DNA from: Chara braunii
Lineage: Eukaryota; Streptophyta; Charophyceae; Charales; Characeae
Length of the DNA stretch: 25,713 nucleotides
Assembly: GCA_003427395.1 (NCBI GenBank)
Contig: BFEA01000325.1
Span: 1,153,734-1,179,446, forward strand
Direction: 5' to 3'
Of the stretch, positions 1-9,581 are shown piece after piece (position 1 is the stretch's first letter; each line of letters starts with the position of its first letter). A model generated the notes under the pieces. That model was not told where the DNA came from. It did no database searches and worked only from the letters and a program-made list of their open reading frames with translations. A program made the position numbers and the translations under genes.

Positions 1-57
1 TTTTTTTTTTTTTTTTTTTTTTTTTTTTCTTTCTTTTTCTTTTTATTTTTTTTTCTT

Positions 58-122
<65 letters not shown>
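1..122. repeat. Poly-T and (CT)n microsatellite at window edge
   Basis: A run of 28 T, a T-rich spacer and about 30 CT dinucleotides open the window. The other end of the window is a (GA)n tract, so both ends are simple repeats, which suggests contig boundaries. The reading frame through the tract is a low-complexity Arg/Glu run and is not a gene. Confidence 0.95.
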
Positions 123-126
<4 letters not shown>

Positions 127-1360
127 CCCAAGCGGATAAATCTCTCTGAGTTGTTTTCCTTTTGTAGTTTTTTTTTTTTTTTTTAAACTCATTCGTAATT
201 TTAAATTTACTTTTTTCTTTACTTTTTTTTTATGGGTCTTAGAAAGGACGACTTTCCTTCTACCGGTAGCCTCCGGTAGCCTCTGGTAGCTCGAGGCTCT
301 GCAAGGCTCGGCGTACCGGTAGCCGGAGGGTCTGACATGATAGCTGGGAAAGGGACTGGTGGTTAAAGGTTTTTTCCATCGTTTAGTTGAGGATCCATAG
401 GCCCTAGGCCGCTGGTATGCCTGCATACGCACCGGTCCTTTGGGGCTGAGAATGTTTTTGCACTTTGTTGTACCAACCAGGCGCTTAGCCCAGTAGATAC
501 AACACGCAGTTCGGATGCAGCAGGCCCAGATTTGTCTCCATCAGAGGGAAGTGGAAGCGAAGGATGAAAGGTTGAAGAAACAAGGGGGTGGTTGACTCCC
601 CTCATTTTGCTTTTCGGACAGCGAGATTCCCATGAGACCAACCGACGAGCCTGTCAAATTATGAATTTCAAAACAGAGGTTCAACTCCCGTTATTCGCCT
701 CTTGCATACATCGAATGAACTGTTGAAATGCAGACTGAAGTTCAAACTCGACTCAGTCGACTGGTGGTGGTGCAACAACTGAGTTTGGAGGGCGTAAGGG
801 GAAGATGGCTCTGTGGGGAAAGTTGTTTCTTGAAGTTGCTTGCTACTGCTTGAATTCACAGCACTAGTCGACCTAGATTCATTTCAAATGGGAATTTTGG
901 TCTTTTTTTCTTTCTATAACGCCGCGGGATAAAACGCCACGGTGTGAAAGAAGTCGTGTTGGGAATTAGGTGTTGCGAGACCGTACGCTAATTATTGCGC
1001 TGTGGGGGAGAACAGGAAAACGAAATTGGAGAGGGAAGGAGAAGTAGAGGAGAAAGGAACGAGGACGAAGAAGGGTGGAGATTGCTTCCGTTTCAGGGTG
1101 AAAACGAGTGGATGGAGACTTGTTTCTGAGGTTTTCGATATGGACGACAATGTTTTCGAGGTCGGATTATTGGTTGGCACACAGTTACTATATTGGTTCG
1201 GTAGAGATTGGCTGGTTGGTTTGAATACCTAAGATTAGGGTTAGGGTAGTATGTGAGTTTTGAGTAGATTAGCATTCTGAGTAGTCAGCATCAATATCTA
1301 GCTTGTTATCTCAATCATCTGGAAGTGTTCCTGATCATCCCAAATTTTCATCAATCATTA
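123..1360. other. Non-coding stretch, no supportable gene
   Basis: Every reading frame here is short and of biased composition. A small cluster of 'cggtagcctc' words lies at about 260-325, and a single TTAGGGTTAGGG-like word lies at about 1235, too short to be telomeric. I recognise no gene or element. Confidence 0.6.
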
Positions 1361-1374
1361 ATGTATTCCAATTA

Positions 1375-1640
1375 GAAGGGACGTTGGGCCCGGTTCCCAA
1401 CACGTGTTGCTCCCCACGAATAGATTGGAGCTTTTTGGAGAAAAAAAAAAAAAAAAAAAAAAGGTCAAGTCAGTAGAGGAGGAGGTCGAAGAGGAAGAGG
1501 ACATCAGGAAGAGACGGGGATGATGAGGATGGACATGGTGAGAGGGGAGAACGTGCATCCCGCTCGATTCTGAACGGAATTGAGCAAGAAAACATGCTAA
1601 GTCAAGGTATTGGGGTAGCGTGAGTTCACGCATGGAGCCG
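1375..1640. other. Unclassified stretch with A-run and a word shared with 19620
   Basis: Contains an A22 run (about 1441-1462) followed by a purine-rich GAGGAGG stretch. The words around 1397-1425 (a 'gtgttgctccccacgaatag' block) resemble 'ggtgtcgctccccaccaata' at about 19626-19645, so this is probably a fragment of a dispersed repeat. There is no coding support. Confidence 0.4.
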
Positions 1641-3250
1641 AAAATCAGTTTTATCGAGCGGTTTCGACGGTACCGAAGGTAGGACTACGCAGTGCATAGT
1701 CGAGGGAATAGAACGAGAAGGGGGAATTGACGATGCACCTTCCCATGATCTTGTGGAGGGTGCATTATCACTTTGCACAGGTGGTAAGTAGTGGAGCAAC
1801 TCCCAAGGTCGAGGTCATCGCCGTTTTGCTCCCCATATTCACCCCGTCCGGGTGGACGTGGATGTAATTGGGTAGCCTGAGCGACCGTCGTCTTCTCCAG
1901 GAACGCGATTGTTGTCACCTACGAACTGGCGATCGTGGTTGACTTCATCAAATGGGCTACAGTCGTATAAATGATTGGGCGTAATCGCGGCCAAGTTCGT
2001 TCCTTCATCCGGTCGTGATTGCAGTCAGATGCTTTTAAGTGCTTGTGTGGATATGTCCTCAAGCATATTGGTCGTGAAGTGTTTGGATCAGATGCTGACA
2101 TGGTGGTGTATCTTTCCGTCGTTGAGCGGAAGGTACATTCCGAAGTTGCACATTTGGAGATTAGTGGAGCGAGGTCCACGATTGCCTTGACGGTGCACTT
2201 CGCCCTATAGTTGCTGCATCATATTGGTAGTGATCTCCTCCACGCTCACCCTCTGCGAGCTCATGGAGCTCTCCCTGTGGAGAGCAGTGTGGACGCTCAT
2301 CCGGGTGCTCTCTGAAGTGGTCGTTGGCTTTGTACTTGCTCCGCCCGTGGTCGTGGCCACCTTGGTCACAACCATCTTGGTTGCAGCCATCACCTCCATC
2401 CTTCCAGTTAAGTCTGCTGTAACTATAGTCGTCACATTTTCCATTGTGAACCAGCCCTGATGGCCATGATTATCATCTTCACGGCCATGTTCATTGCCTT
2501 TGGAGATTTTCTGGCAGGAGCCCGTCCACCCGCGATGTTCCTGGTGATCGAGCATGAAAAGTGGGGGTAATAGTGCAGGTATGGGGAGAAGAGCAAGGTA
2601 GGGATTGAGAGGTGGAGACAAAGTAAAGATCGAGAGGATCGAGGCAGACTAACCCGCGATGTTCCTGATGATCGAGCATGAAAATAGACTGGGTATGTAC
2701 AGAGCGGACATAAGTAAGGCCCACCACACTATTTGGCATGAGTAGGAGTTGGCTTTGATGACGTTATTTCAAGAAGTGCACCTGTGACAATGGAGTTCAG
2801 ACAACCTGACTATAGTCCTAAGGTGGATAGGCGTTACTGGTTGACCATGCTAAGGGACTGTGCTACTACGGGCCAGGTACTTTTAATAGAGAAAACGAAG
2901 GGGAGCAAATGTTAAACGGGGAAATAAGCGTTAGGCACTAGTGCTTTCGCTGACCAGCGGTCCAAACTATAGGAGGCACTATGTGTGGGGTGGCTGCAGG
3001 TGTTCGGACTGGCTGTTTTCACCATCAACGGCTACAAGGTAGGTTCAATTGAAATTATAGTAGCCAATCCCCAGTTGTAGAGGCGGGAATTGTTACTTTG
3101 AGGGACGCCGATGTGCTGCCTACTCAGCAATAGCATTTGTGAGGGGTCCTTGAGCTAGCTAGGTGGCTGTTAGCCAGTTTCCGAGCGCATAGGTTACACA
3201 GGTTCATGGGCTAATGTTGCTTTGGTGAGAGAAACACGATTGTTGGAGCC
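1641..3250. other. Degenerate region without a supportable gene
   Basis: The plus frame near 1880-2210 stays open in patches (for example ELAIVVDFIKWA, faintly like a retroelement integrase core) but holds stops and lacks any recognisable catalytic spacing. The minus strand at 2210-2460 reads as a Gly/His/Asp-rich low-complexity peptide (for example GGDGCNQDGCDQGGHDHG). It could be old retroelement sequence, but I cannot assign it. Confidence 0.35.
2528..2684. repeat. 33-bp direct repeat, two copies 124 bp apart
   Basis: The block starting acccgcgatgttcctg and ending gcatgaaaa occurs at 2528-2560 and 2652-2684 with one mismatch (G/A). On the minus strand both copies encode FMLDHQEHRG. The copies could be remnants of a longer tandem duplication. 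Confidence 0.8.
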
Positions 3251-3755
3251 GGAAAACATATTGGTACTACTGTACTTCTCGTTGTCACAGTTGTTGTGCT
3301 CTTTGTTGTTGTTGAACCGCTGTGTAGCCATTATTGCGCAGTGGAGTGTTGCTATGGCGGTGCAATTGGGCGTTGTTGATGATGTCCTGAACAGGCTGTT
3401 GTTGCAGAAACACAGAGATTATTGTTGTTGTTGCAATACTGCAGATTGTAGTCTTTGTGGGTGTTGCTACCTTTGAGTGGTCTTTGGACTGGGGCCACTG
3501 TGCAAAACTAGGAACTGTTGTGATTGTTGAGGTTCTAAGGTTGTTGCGGGACTTGTGATAAGTCATCATTCGAGTAGCAATTGGCCCGCCATTGCGGACC
3601 CCTCGGGATAAGAAGGCACCAAGGCCCTCTCCACGTGCATCTGAGTGACTTCTTCTTGTACCTTGAGGGACTGGTACTCCTTTCTCTGGTCTTCTTACTC
3701 TCTGTCTAGTCCAGAGGTTCAGGAGAGAAAGGCGGCAGGTGGGTTTGCCCACCAA
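3250..3755 (-). pseudogene. Possible retroelement gag-like relic
   Basis: One minus frame reads a charged, helix-prone stretch (KEYQSLKVQEEVTQMHVERA) followed by Pro/Gln-rich words, then hits tandem stops. The neighbouring frames continue as Gln/Asn-rich sequence produced by CAA/TTG repeats. A charged coiled-coil-like segment followed by a Q/P-rich tail is common in plant retrotransposon gag proteins. However, there is no zinc knuckle, protease or polymerase nearby, so the assignment is weak. It could equally be a low-complexity exon relic. Confidence 0.25.
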
Positions 3756-4079
3756 TTGTGAGAGCTCTGCTGGAGCGCTGACAGGGTTTGGGAAGCAAGG
3801 AACTTTGAGGTAGGCTGATACGGTTCCATTAGGATCTGACTTAAATCCTATCTATACTACCCTCTGCTATCCGGTTTGATTGGGTCTCATTTTTTGTATA
3901 TCTTTCTGACTTTTTATTCAAGACTGTAATTGAATCAGAAATAATCTACTATGCTTGTTTTAAGTTGTTTTTCACCTAACTGAAATGGAATCTACGAGGT
4001 TTGTTTGTGATGGTTTAAGTGGGCATGGGCGGGATGTCATAACTATTGATCCAGACGCCTTGTTGTCTTAGTCGAGTTG
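3756..4079. other. Non-coding, nothing recognised
   Basis: Unique-looking AT-rich sequence between the gag-like relic and the tandem hairpin repeat. I see no ORF, RNA or repeat signature. Confidence 0.5.
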
Positions 4080-4290
4080 TTTGCCTAATGAAAAGGTCAG
4101 ACTTGTTTCCTTGTGAGACAAGTTTAGGGAAGTGATAACAGTGGTTTGTTTGATGAAAAGACCAGACTTCTCTCCTTGTGAGACAAGTTTCAGTGTATGC
4201 TAATTGGTCTCCCTGATGAAAAGGCCAGACTTATCTTTGCCTTATGAAAAGGTCAAACTTGCCTCCTTATGGGACAAGGTTAAGTGAGTG
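4080..4290. repeat. Degenerate tandem repeat of about 65 bp with a hairpin per unit
   Basis: The word 'atgaaaaggycagac' recurs at about 4087, 4154, 4217 and 4244. The first two units carry the words 'gacttgt' and 'gagacaagt' around 'ctccttgt', which can fold as ACTTGTCTC-CTTGT-GAGACAAGT when the repeat consensus is considered. Spacing is 67, 63 and 27 bp, so the third unit is truncated. No coding potential. Confidence 0.7.
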
Positions 4291-4670
4291 TTGTAACTAT
4301 CCATATACGCTTGAATGGGAACAACTGGGAAAGTTATAATTTACCTTCAAATAAGATACAAGATCCTTGCTTAGGAAAAGAGGGTACCAGCATGACAAAG
4401 CAGAAGATGAGAATTTTGTTTAATTAAATTTTTGGTTTGTATGACATAGTGAATCCTTGCTTTGTTTTGCTCACATGCAATGCATGTTGTGCTCACATGC
4501 CATGAATGCTGATAATGCATTTTATTTTCTCGCATGTGATTTCTGCTCGGTAGAGTAGTTTATTAGTGCTCGTCTTCCAGGTAGTTGTCATTTTTCTGTT
4601 TTTAACAAACACTTTGCGAAAATTTGATGAATACAAATGTCAATTTTGTCAAATTCGTTTTTTATTATTT
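4291..4670. other. AT-rich non-coding stretch
   Basis: Only short repeats such as the imperfect 'gctcacatgcaatgcatg' / 'gctcacatgccatgaatg' pair at about 4469-4508 are visible. No gene recognised. Confidence 0.5.
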
Positions 4671-4671
4671 T

Positions 4672-4990
4672 TCAGGTTTTGAATAATAATTTTGTAATGG
4701 TGCTCATGAAAATGTTTCTTGCATAGAGATGTTGCACAACATTTTTTTTTCCATAGTTTTTTTAAGGTTTTGATTTTTCTTCTGCCCGTTGAACGTGATT
4801 ACGTAATCGGACCATTAATCGATTTAATTACGTAACCGAATCGATTACGAAATCAACTCGATTACATAATCGATTCGATTACATAATCGATTCGATTGTG
4901 CTATTTGCGCGATTGCACAATTAAATCGATTACGTAATAAATTCGATTGTATTGCATAATCGAATCGATCATGTATTCAATTCGATTACC
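4672..4990 (+). mobile_element. Non-autonomous element remnant: shared core plus GATTACGTAATC arm
   Basis: The core at 4675-4750 (ttttgaataataattttg, tggtgctcatg, atgtttcttgcat, gatgttgcacaacat, then T-run) is one of the recurrent cores of this window. It is followed at about 4795-4990 by a series of overlapping palindromes built from GATTACGTAATC, AATCGATT and GATTGCACAATT-type words. The same core/arm order recurs at 9885-10040, which argues for one element family. The outer boundaries are unclear because no target-site duplication is visible. Confidence 0.6.
4795..4990. repeat. Array of short palindromes (GATTACGTAATC type)
   Basis: About nine 12-mers of the form RATTACRTAATC or variants are spaced by 'gattcg'/'aatcga' linkers, giving a period near 20-22 bp with strong self-complementarity. 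A related array is at 10766-10915. The pattern is typical of subterminal repeats that transposases bind, but it could also be a small satellite. Confidence 0.75.
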
Positions 4991-5123
4991 TGGCAGTAAG
5001 AATTGAAACTCCTGCGATGTACAGACCAAATGAAAAAGCCTTAAGGCCAATCAAATGAACGAAGACAAGGAGGAAGATTAAGAAGAAGAAGAAAATACAA
5101 GATACACAAAGTCCCCTGAGTGT

Positions 5124-5749
5124 ATCACTCGCAGGGTTGTCAGGCCGAACGTACGGAGGCCCCTAAGCTGACTCCCGAACGTTCGGGCGTTCGAGTCCCC
5201 GTACGGGGCCCGAACTTGAAGGGGTCAGGACCCCGCAAAAAATTATTTTGGCACCCAAATATTTTATTTTTTTTTAAATTGTTTTTTGTGAGTTCTTTGT
5301 GATGTAAGGTATCCCCTGCTTAATTTTGAAGTCATTCTGTTGAGCCAAAAATAAATGAAAAATCCTCAAAGGTGGTGGTGTCAAAACTTGCTTGCCCACT
5401 CACAAATTTGTTTTTTTTCTCTTTTCACTTTCGTTTTTTTCTTTATTTCGGGGCATAAAACAATTTATTATTTTTTGAAACTTTGCTAGTAAATTCTCTA
5501 TCATGCAACATACACATACATAAATTTTCATTTCATTTGTACTAGCCAAACAAAAATGAAAAATCGCCAAAGATGGTGGTGTCAAAAACTTGCTCGCCCA
5601 CTCAACAATTTAATTCTCGTTTTATTTTTTCTAATTTTCATTATTATTATTTATTTTTAATAATTGATTTTTATTTCAAATTTGGTAAAGAATTTGGATA
5701 TAGCGTTGAGGCAAATGTTGTTTAGTTTATTCTTCTGCATAACATACAT

Positions 5750-5812
<63 letters not shown>

Positions 5813-5952
5813 TATTATTATTTTTATTTTTTATTTTTTTTTTATCCGCGTTCGGTCGTACGGCCGAACGCGTCAAGAGGGCGTGCCGAACGTTCGGGCG
5901 TTCGGGTTCGGGCATTTGGCCCGTCCCGAACACCGGCAACCCTGATCACTCG
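5124..5952. mobile_element. hAT-like non-autonomous element with 8-bp TSD
   Basis: Element 5132-5944 (813 bp) begins CAGGGTTGTC and ends GGCAACCCTG, so its terminal inverted repeats match at 9 of 10 positions. Both ends are flanked by the identical octamer ATCACTCG (5124-5131 and 5945-5952). CAGGG-type termini and 8-bp duplications are hallmarks of the hAT superfamily. The subterminal arms are GC-rich and dense in GTTCG/CGAAC words. Inside are a 205-bp direct duplication (around 5341 and 5546, the 'ggtggtgtcaaaa...cttgc' block), the shared core at 5679-5755 and a long T-run. There is no transposase ORF, so any movement would depend on a transposase encoded elsewhere. The perfect duplication suggests a relatively recent insertion. 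Confidence 0.88.
5679..5755 (+). repeat. Shared element core, copy inside the hAT-like element
   Basis: Reads tttggtaaagaattt, gaggcaaatgttgttt, ctgcataacatacatgg, then a T-run of about 58. It resembles the cores at 13211, 13676(-), 13945(-), 14776(-) and 24500. This copy ties the core family to an element with hAT-type ends. Confidence 0.75.
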
Positions 5953-6045
5953 TATAATAATGCAACGAAGTTGACTAGAAACAAAGTGTCGAAACCGCCA
6001 AACGGGGTGCAAGCACCGTGACGTAAAGTCTTGTTGGCGATTACC

Positions 6046-6482
6046 CTACAGCTGTTTCGACGAGAGGCGGTTAATAAAAGGCCCAAAATTTTGGCTAATT
6101 TTTCACCGCAACTGTCATATTTCCTTGAATTTTTACTCTTTTCTCAGTTTTTTTTTTTTCCTGTTATATATGTGCTTCAGGGTATATCTGTATTCAGTTT
6201 CGCCATATTTGAAGCAGTAACAAAAAACTTAGCAAAAACACCAGACTCGAAAAAAACTTTGGCGAACTCCGAAAGCTACTCCGAATAGGGATTTATAGTG
6301 CTCTTGAGTTTGATTTTTTCGTTTTTTTTTTTGCCTGATTGGTTTTCTTATGTTTGTATTAAGACCATCCGTAGTTTGTTCGCAAAAGTTTCGACAACAT
6401 TGCTTGTAGCGACGCGGCGAAAAACCCCGAATTTTTGACCTTCCATTAACCGCTAGTGGTTTCGACCAGTCCGTCACTGTAG
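6046..6482. mobile_element. 437-bp inverted-repeat element (MITE-like)
   Basis: The left end starts CTACAGCTG, with TTTCGAC, GCGGTTAAT and AAAAGGCCCAAAATT following. The reverse complement of the right end starts CTACAGTGACGGACTGG, with GTCGAAAC, GCGGTTAATGGAAGGTCAAA following. The arms therefore match imperfectly over about 60 bp, ending near 6113 on the left and 6409 on the right. I find no target-site duplication and no ORF longer than about 90 codons. Long terminal inverted repeats could indicate a Mutator-like MITE, but the superfamily is uncertain. Confidence 0.6.
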
Positions 6483-7020
6483 CAATCATTATCATGGGTA
6501 GAGCTGGTGACTAAATGCACGTCAAACAAAACCATTACAGTACTATCGTCTGCTTACAAAAGAAATAAATAGACCAAGTCAATATCGCAAATATGGTTTC
6601 GTCTTGATGCAACCCGACTGTTACACACCTGACTTGTAAAACAGCGAATGCAATTTTTCTTCACCCCCCCCGATCTTCAATTTCAAATTGACCAAGGCCT
6701 TATCAAAGATTTTATCCAGAAAGCCCATGTACTGAAGTCCGATTTTCAAAATGATAAGAAATTCGGTCTCTGCAGCGGGCAGCGTGCCCATATCAAGCGT
6801 TATGAAAGAAGGAGGTAATCACTGTCGATTTTTGCTTCCTGCTATGAAATGAAACTACAGTTCTAAAGATTAAGAAATATGATGCTCGTTCCATTCAGAA
6901 TGCCATTCTAATTTTTGTGTTTTGTCTAGCAATAAATTATTGTTGGCTGCTTAGCAACAAGCACTCGACATCCTAAATGAACGAGATGCTTATCATAACA
7001 TAATTTTTTGAATAGTCTTG
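6483..7020. other. No gene recognised; one short open patch
   Basis: The plus frame at about 6672-6826 is open (for example KFGLCSGQRAHIKRYERRR before a stop) and lies about 200 bp upstream of a domain V-like hairpin, the distance at which a group II intron ORF would end. The peptide does not match a maturase motif that I can recognise, so I make no call. Confidence 0.3.
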
Positions 7021-7030
7021 TTAAACTGGT

Positions 7031-7076
7031 GGAGAACCGTGTGTTTGAAAATCTTGCACACACAGTTCGGAGGGAA
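7031..7076 (+). ncRNA. Group II intron domain V-like hairpin
   Basis: GAACCGTGTG pairs with CACACAGTTC (nine of ten pairs) around an upper part holding a GAAA tetraloop-like TTTGAAAATC. A GGAGGG tail and a possible domain VI word (ACCCTAACTATTGGGT) follow at about 7104-7119. This agrees with plant-organelle domain V (GAGCCGTGTG ... GAAA ... GCACGGTTC). The catalytic-triad position reads AAC rather than AGC, so this copy is probably decayed. It lies upstream of, not downstream of, the cox2-like exon. Confidence 0.5.
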
Positions 7077-7310
7077 GCTTAGTCAAATTAGACACATAAC
7101 TTACCCTAACTATTGGGTCATTGGTTTAAATACAACCTAAGAAGTTGTTGTGTATTCAAATATACGGTCGATCGACATTCTATTTTAATCTAATTTAATT
7201 AGATTAGAGATGTCGTACAAGCGCTATGTTGCTTGCCTCCCTACTCTTCTTGTGAAGCAGTCCTCGACCTCTTACGGGTCCATCAACAAAAAAAGAACGT
7301 ACAATACAAA

Positions 7311-7414
7311 ATGAAAAACAAATGGTTATTTCAGATTGCTTATATGGATGCTGCAGAGCTTTGGCAATACGGATTCCAAAAGGAAACCACTCCTATAATG
7401 CATGAAATTATTGA
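7311..7414 (+). pseudogene. cox2: cox2 (cytochrome c oxidase subunit II) first-exon relic, mitochondrial origin
   Basis: Translation from the ATG at 7311 gives MKNKWLFQIAY, MDAAELWQYGFQ and TTPIMHEIIE. This follows the N-terminus of plant-type COX2, in which [22 protein letters not shown] precedes the first transmembrane helix. In an intact protein this is the inter-membrane-space start of a respiratory complex IV subunit. The match stops at 7414, exactly where a group II intron-like GTGCGAGG begins, so the exon would be 104 nt. The helix region that should follow is absent within the window. Several usually conserved positions have changed (P to L, D to K, G to E). The surroundings are nuclear repeats. 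I infer a nuclear copy of mitochondrial DNA; a misassembled organelle fragment is the alternative. Confidence 0.65.
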
Positions 7415-7515
7415 GTGCGAGGAGGTCGCAAATCTCGATTGCAGAGCGGCTCCAACTCTGCCACACCATCTCAAGTTGGCCCAGGCCAAGGGTATGAGCT
7501 ACACATGTATGGTAT
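7415..7515 (+). ncRNA. 5' end of a group II intron (domain I start)
   Basis: GTGCGAGGAGGTCGC matches the group II 5' splice-site consensus (GUGYG) and sits directly after the cox2-like exon. It is followed by short self-complementary GC-rich segments (gcagagcggctcc-aactctgc, ttggcccaggccaa) of the type found in domain I. No downstream domain V is visible on the plus strand before 9500, so the intron is truncated here. The only domain V-like hairpin is upstream at 7031. Confidence 0.5.
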
Positions 7516-7769
7516 GCCTAGTGATAGGTCATGCTTGAAAGCAGCAAACGAAAGTCGGAGAACGACTTCGATGAAGCAGAAGGTAAGGTTACGATAATGA
7601 ACTTGATATGTGAAGTCGGTCTCATTCCGGACCATACGTTACTGTCTACGTCTCAAGCAGGCGACAGGCGTATACGTGAACAACTAAACTTGAAAATTTT
7701 CTACAAGCAATTTCTTCTGAAAGAATTTCTACAATAACCTTGTGAGGCAGTTGTCAGGTTGTGTTAATG

Positions 7770-9578
7770 TCACAATCTATAACCCAAGTCGCATTCTTGA
7801 ATGTTCGGCCTACCTGGAGTATTGCACGATTCACGTGAGAACAATCCAGAAATTTCGTATTTGTATATACTTCTAGCTTTTTCTCTCAACAAGTTATTTT
7901 CACCCTTAAATCTGACAAAAACAGATACGTCATCAATTAGTTTGCACCCTTTGATTAAACAAGCGTCATTACCCAAACTTCGAAGGAAAGTAAACTCATT
8001 ATGTACACACATGAGACATGCAAGGGCCGGGCTCCATGACTTGCCCATCCGTATTCAAGGTTCTGCTCAATCACGGACCTCATGGCCATGGTGAAAGTAT
8101 TGGCCAGATCATACGCCACATACTTCATCAAGAGTGAGAACTTAACAGACTTAAGACATACTTCACTTACTGTGATTTTACAAAACAAAACTTGTTTCTT
8201 GCACCTTTGTACCAAACACTTGTAGTATCATTTTCCTTTAAAAATACTAATCGTTCATTCTACAACTGTTAAAATCGACGAATGTGGCAATTGATATAAT
8301 ATTTCCTTAACATCTAAACTTCCTACGAGAAATTGATCTCCCTCGTTAACATCATTGTTGACCTTCATAAAAAATTGCGGTAATAGATGCTTATTACTGG
8401 GATTGAATTATTTAGATTTTGGTAGATGTTTCATAAATTCATTCACACAGCAGGAAAAAATATAATTTTAATTCACGTCGAAAAGGTTCAGATCCGCCGG
8501 GGAGAGGCAAATAGCCCTCCACTTCCTAACATCCTTGTGTTTAGGGATTACATAAGGCCTTCCTTATTTGTCCTTCGCATTCTATGGCGCCAGGCCTGAA
8601 AACCTACCTAAGTTGTATGATTCCTTGTCGCCATCAATATTTTTTTTCTCATTCTTATGCACAATCTACATACCCAGGTTATCGATAAGCAATCGTTTCA
8701 TATGCTCATCATAGATCCCAGGGCAAAAGGCATACGTGTCTCCCGTATTAGGATCTAGTACCAGTGGCCATAGCATCACCCCTTCTTGTCGCTGCTTGCA
8801 GCTCACGATCTCATTCTCCGAAATATATTAATTACCTACGTCCGCTCTTCAGAGACACTCTAAGATCATAGAAGAAGGAAAGTGAACACTCTTACCACAA
8901 AAATAAAAAATGCAATAACTAATTTGTTTGTTGAGTTTATTAGTACTAACAATATAGTTAGGAAATTCCGAGGTAATATTTTTTGAATTATCTAGGAAGG
9001 ACGGAAGGAAATCAACTTCACTGAACCAAAATAATACGTGTAATCAAAACAACATCCAAATTCGCACAATAACACAAGCAGTTCTCGATCACATAATATC
9101 GACGATAATAGTGAATGAACTCACCTACACTATGGTTCTTAGTCCAAACCAACCTATAACGAGGGAAGACGACATTCAAATACGACGAAGGTAAGTCAAG
9201 TCCTAAAATAATCTCTCTACATGTGTCACGAATCTTGTTTCTTATGAATGAATCATCATATCCGATCCTAATAGTTAATTGTGCATATAGACATAAGGAG
9301 AATTTTTTCTAACGTACATTGGACATTATTAATTTAAGAGTTATCTTGGAGCGCTTGCAGTTGAGCGCTCGTACAGTATTATACAACTTAATAAGACTGT
9401 CGAGATTGAAGTCGGTGAGTGATTTCCAAGAGGATGGAGTACAGAGAAAACGAATTAAGGTGTTCTTAAGAGGAAGTGTGCGATAGCAGAATTCTGAGAT
9501 AGAATGAAAATAGATATCGAAGCCAGTATTGAAACAAGATCGTGTTCTTAGGAAGCGAAATAGGTAGATCAGTAGTAG
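7770..9578 (-). pseudogene. Broken reverse transcriptase ORF (retroelement of an unusual clade)
   Basis: Read on the minus strand, a protein can be followed across stops and frameshifts. The N-terminal part is at 9578-9040, including DLPSSYLNVVFPRYRLVWTK and NHSVGEFIHYYRRYY. A segment at 8815-8665 contains GVMLWPLVLDPNTGDTYAFC. At 8545-8495 is RPYVIPKHKDVRKWRAICLS, like the RT fingers 'K.HK....RPI'. At 8330-8275 is FLVGSLDVKEILYQLPHSSI, RT motif A with its catalytic Asp in LDVKE. At about 8040-8015 is WSPALACLMCVHNEF, motif B-like 'SP.LA'. At 7950-7915 is GCKLIDDVSVFVRF, motif C with the DD pair. At least six in-frame stops and one frameshift (near 8050) inactivate it. The 'DVKE..LPH' and 'LIDDV' style differs from the LINE at 20570-24070 and from LTR elements. 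I infer a Penelope-like, DIRS-like or other protist/plant RT, with the clade unresolved. The 5' end abuts GTTCG-arm sequence at about 9580, probably a later insertion. Confidence 0.7.
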
Positions 9579-9581
9579 ATA

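Noticed and set aside
43-432. 129-codon minus-strand ORF
   Set aside because: Its C-terminal third is the (CT)n tract and the rest shows no domain or codon signal.
1230-1250. Telomeric repeat (TTAGGG)
   Set aside because: Only two units, interstitial, no array.
1880-2210. Retroviral-type integrase (VVDFIKWA resembling a DDE core start)
   Set aside because: Stops interrupt the frame and no second or third acidic residue with proper spacing or HHCC finger is visible.
2205-2621. 138-codon minus-strand ORF
   Set aside because: Low complexity, other frames read similarly biased peptides, and it spans one copy of a direct repeat; no recognisable domain.
4795-4990. Possible CRISPR array because of regularly spaced palindromic words
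   Set aside because: The linkers are themselves repeats, units are about 20 bp, there are no unique spacers or cas genes, and the context is eukaryotic.
6672-6826. C-terminus of a group II intron maturase upstream of domain V
   Set aside because: Position would fit, but the peptide lacks any maturase or HNH motif that I recognise.
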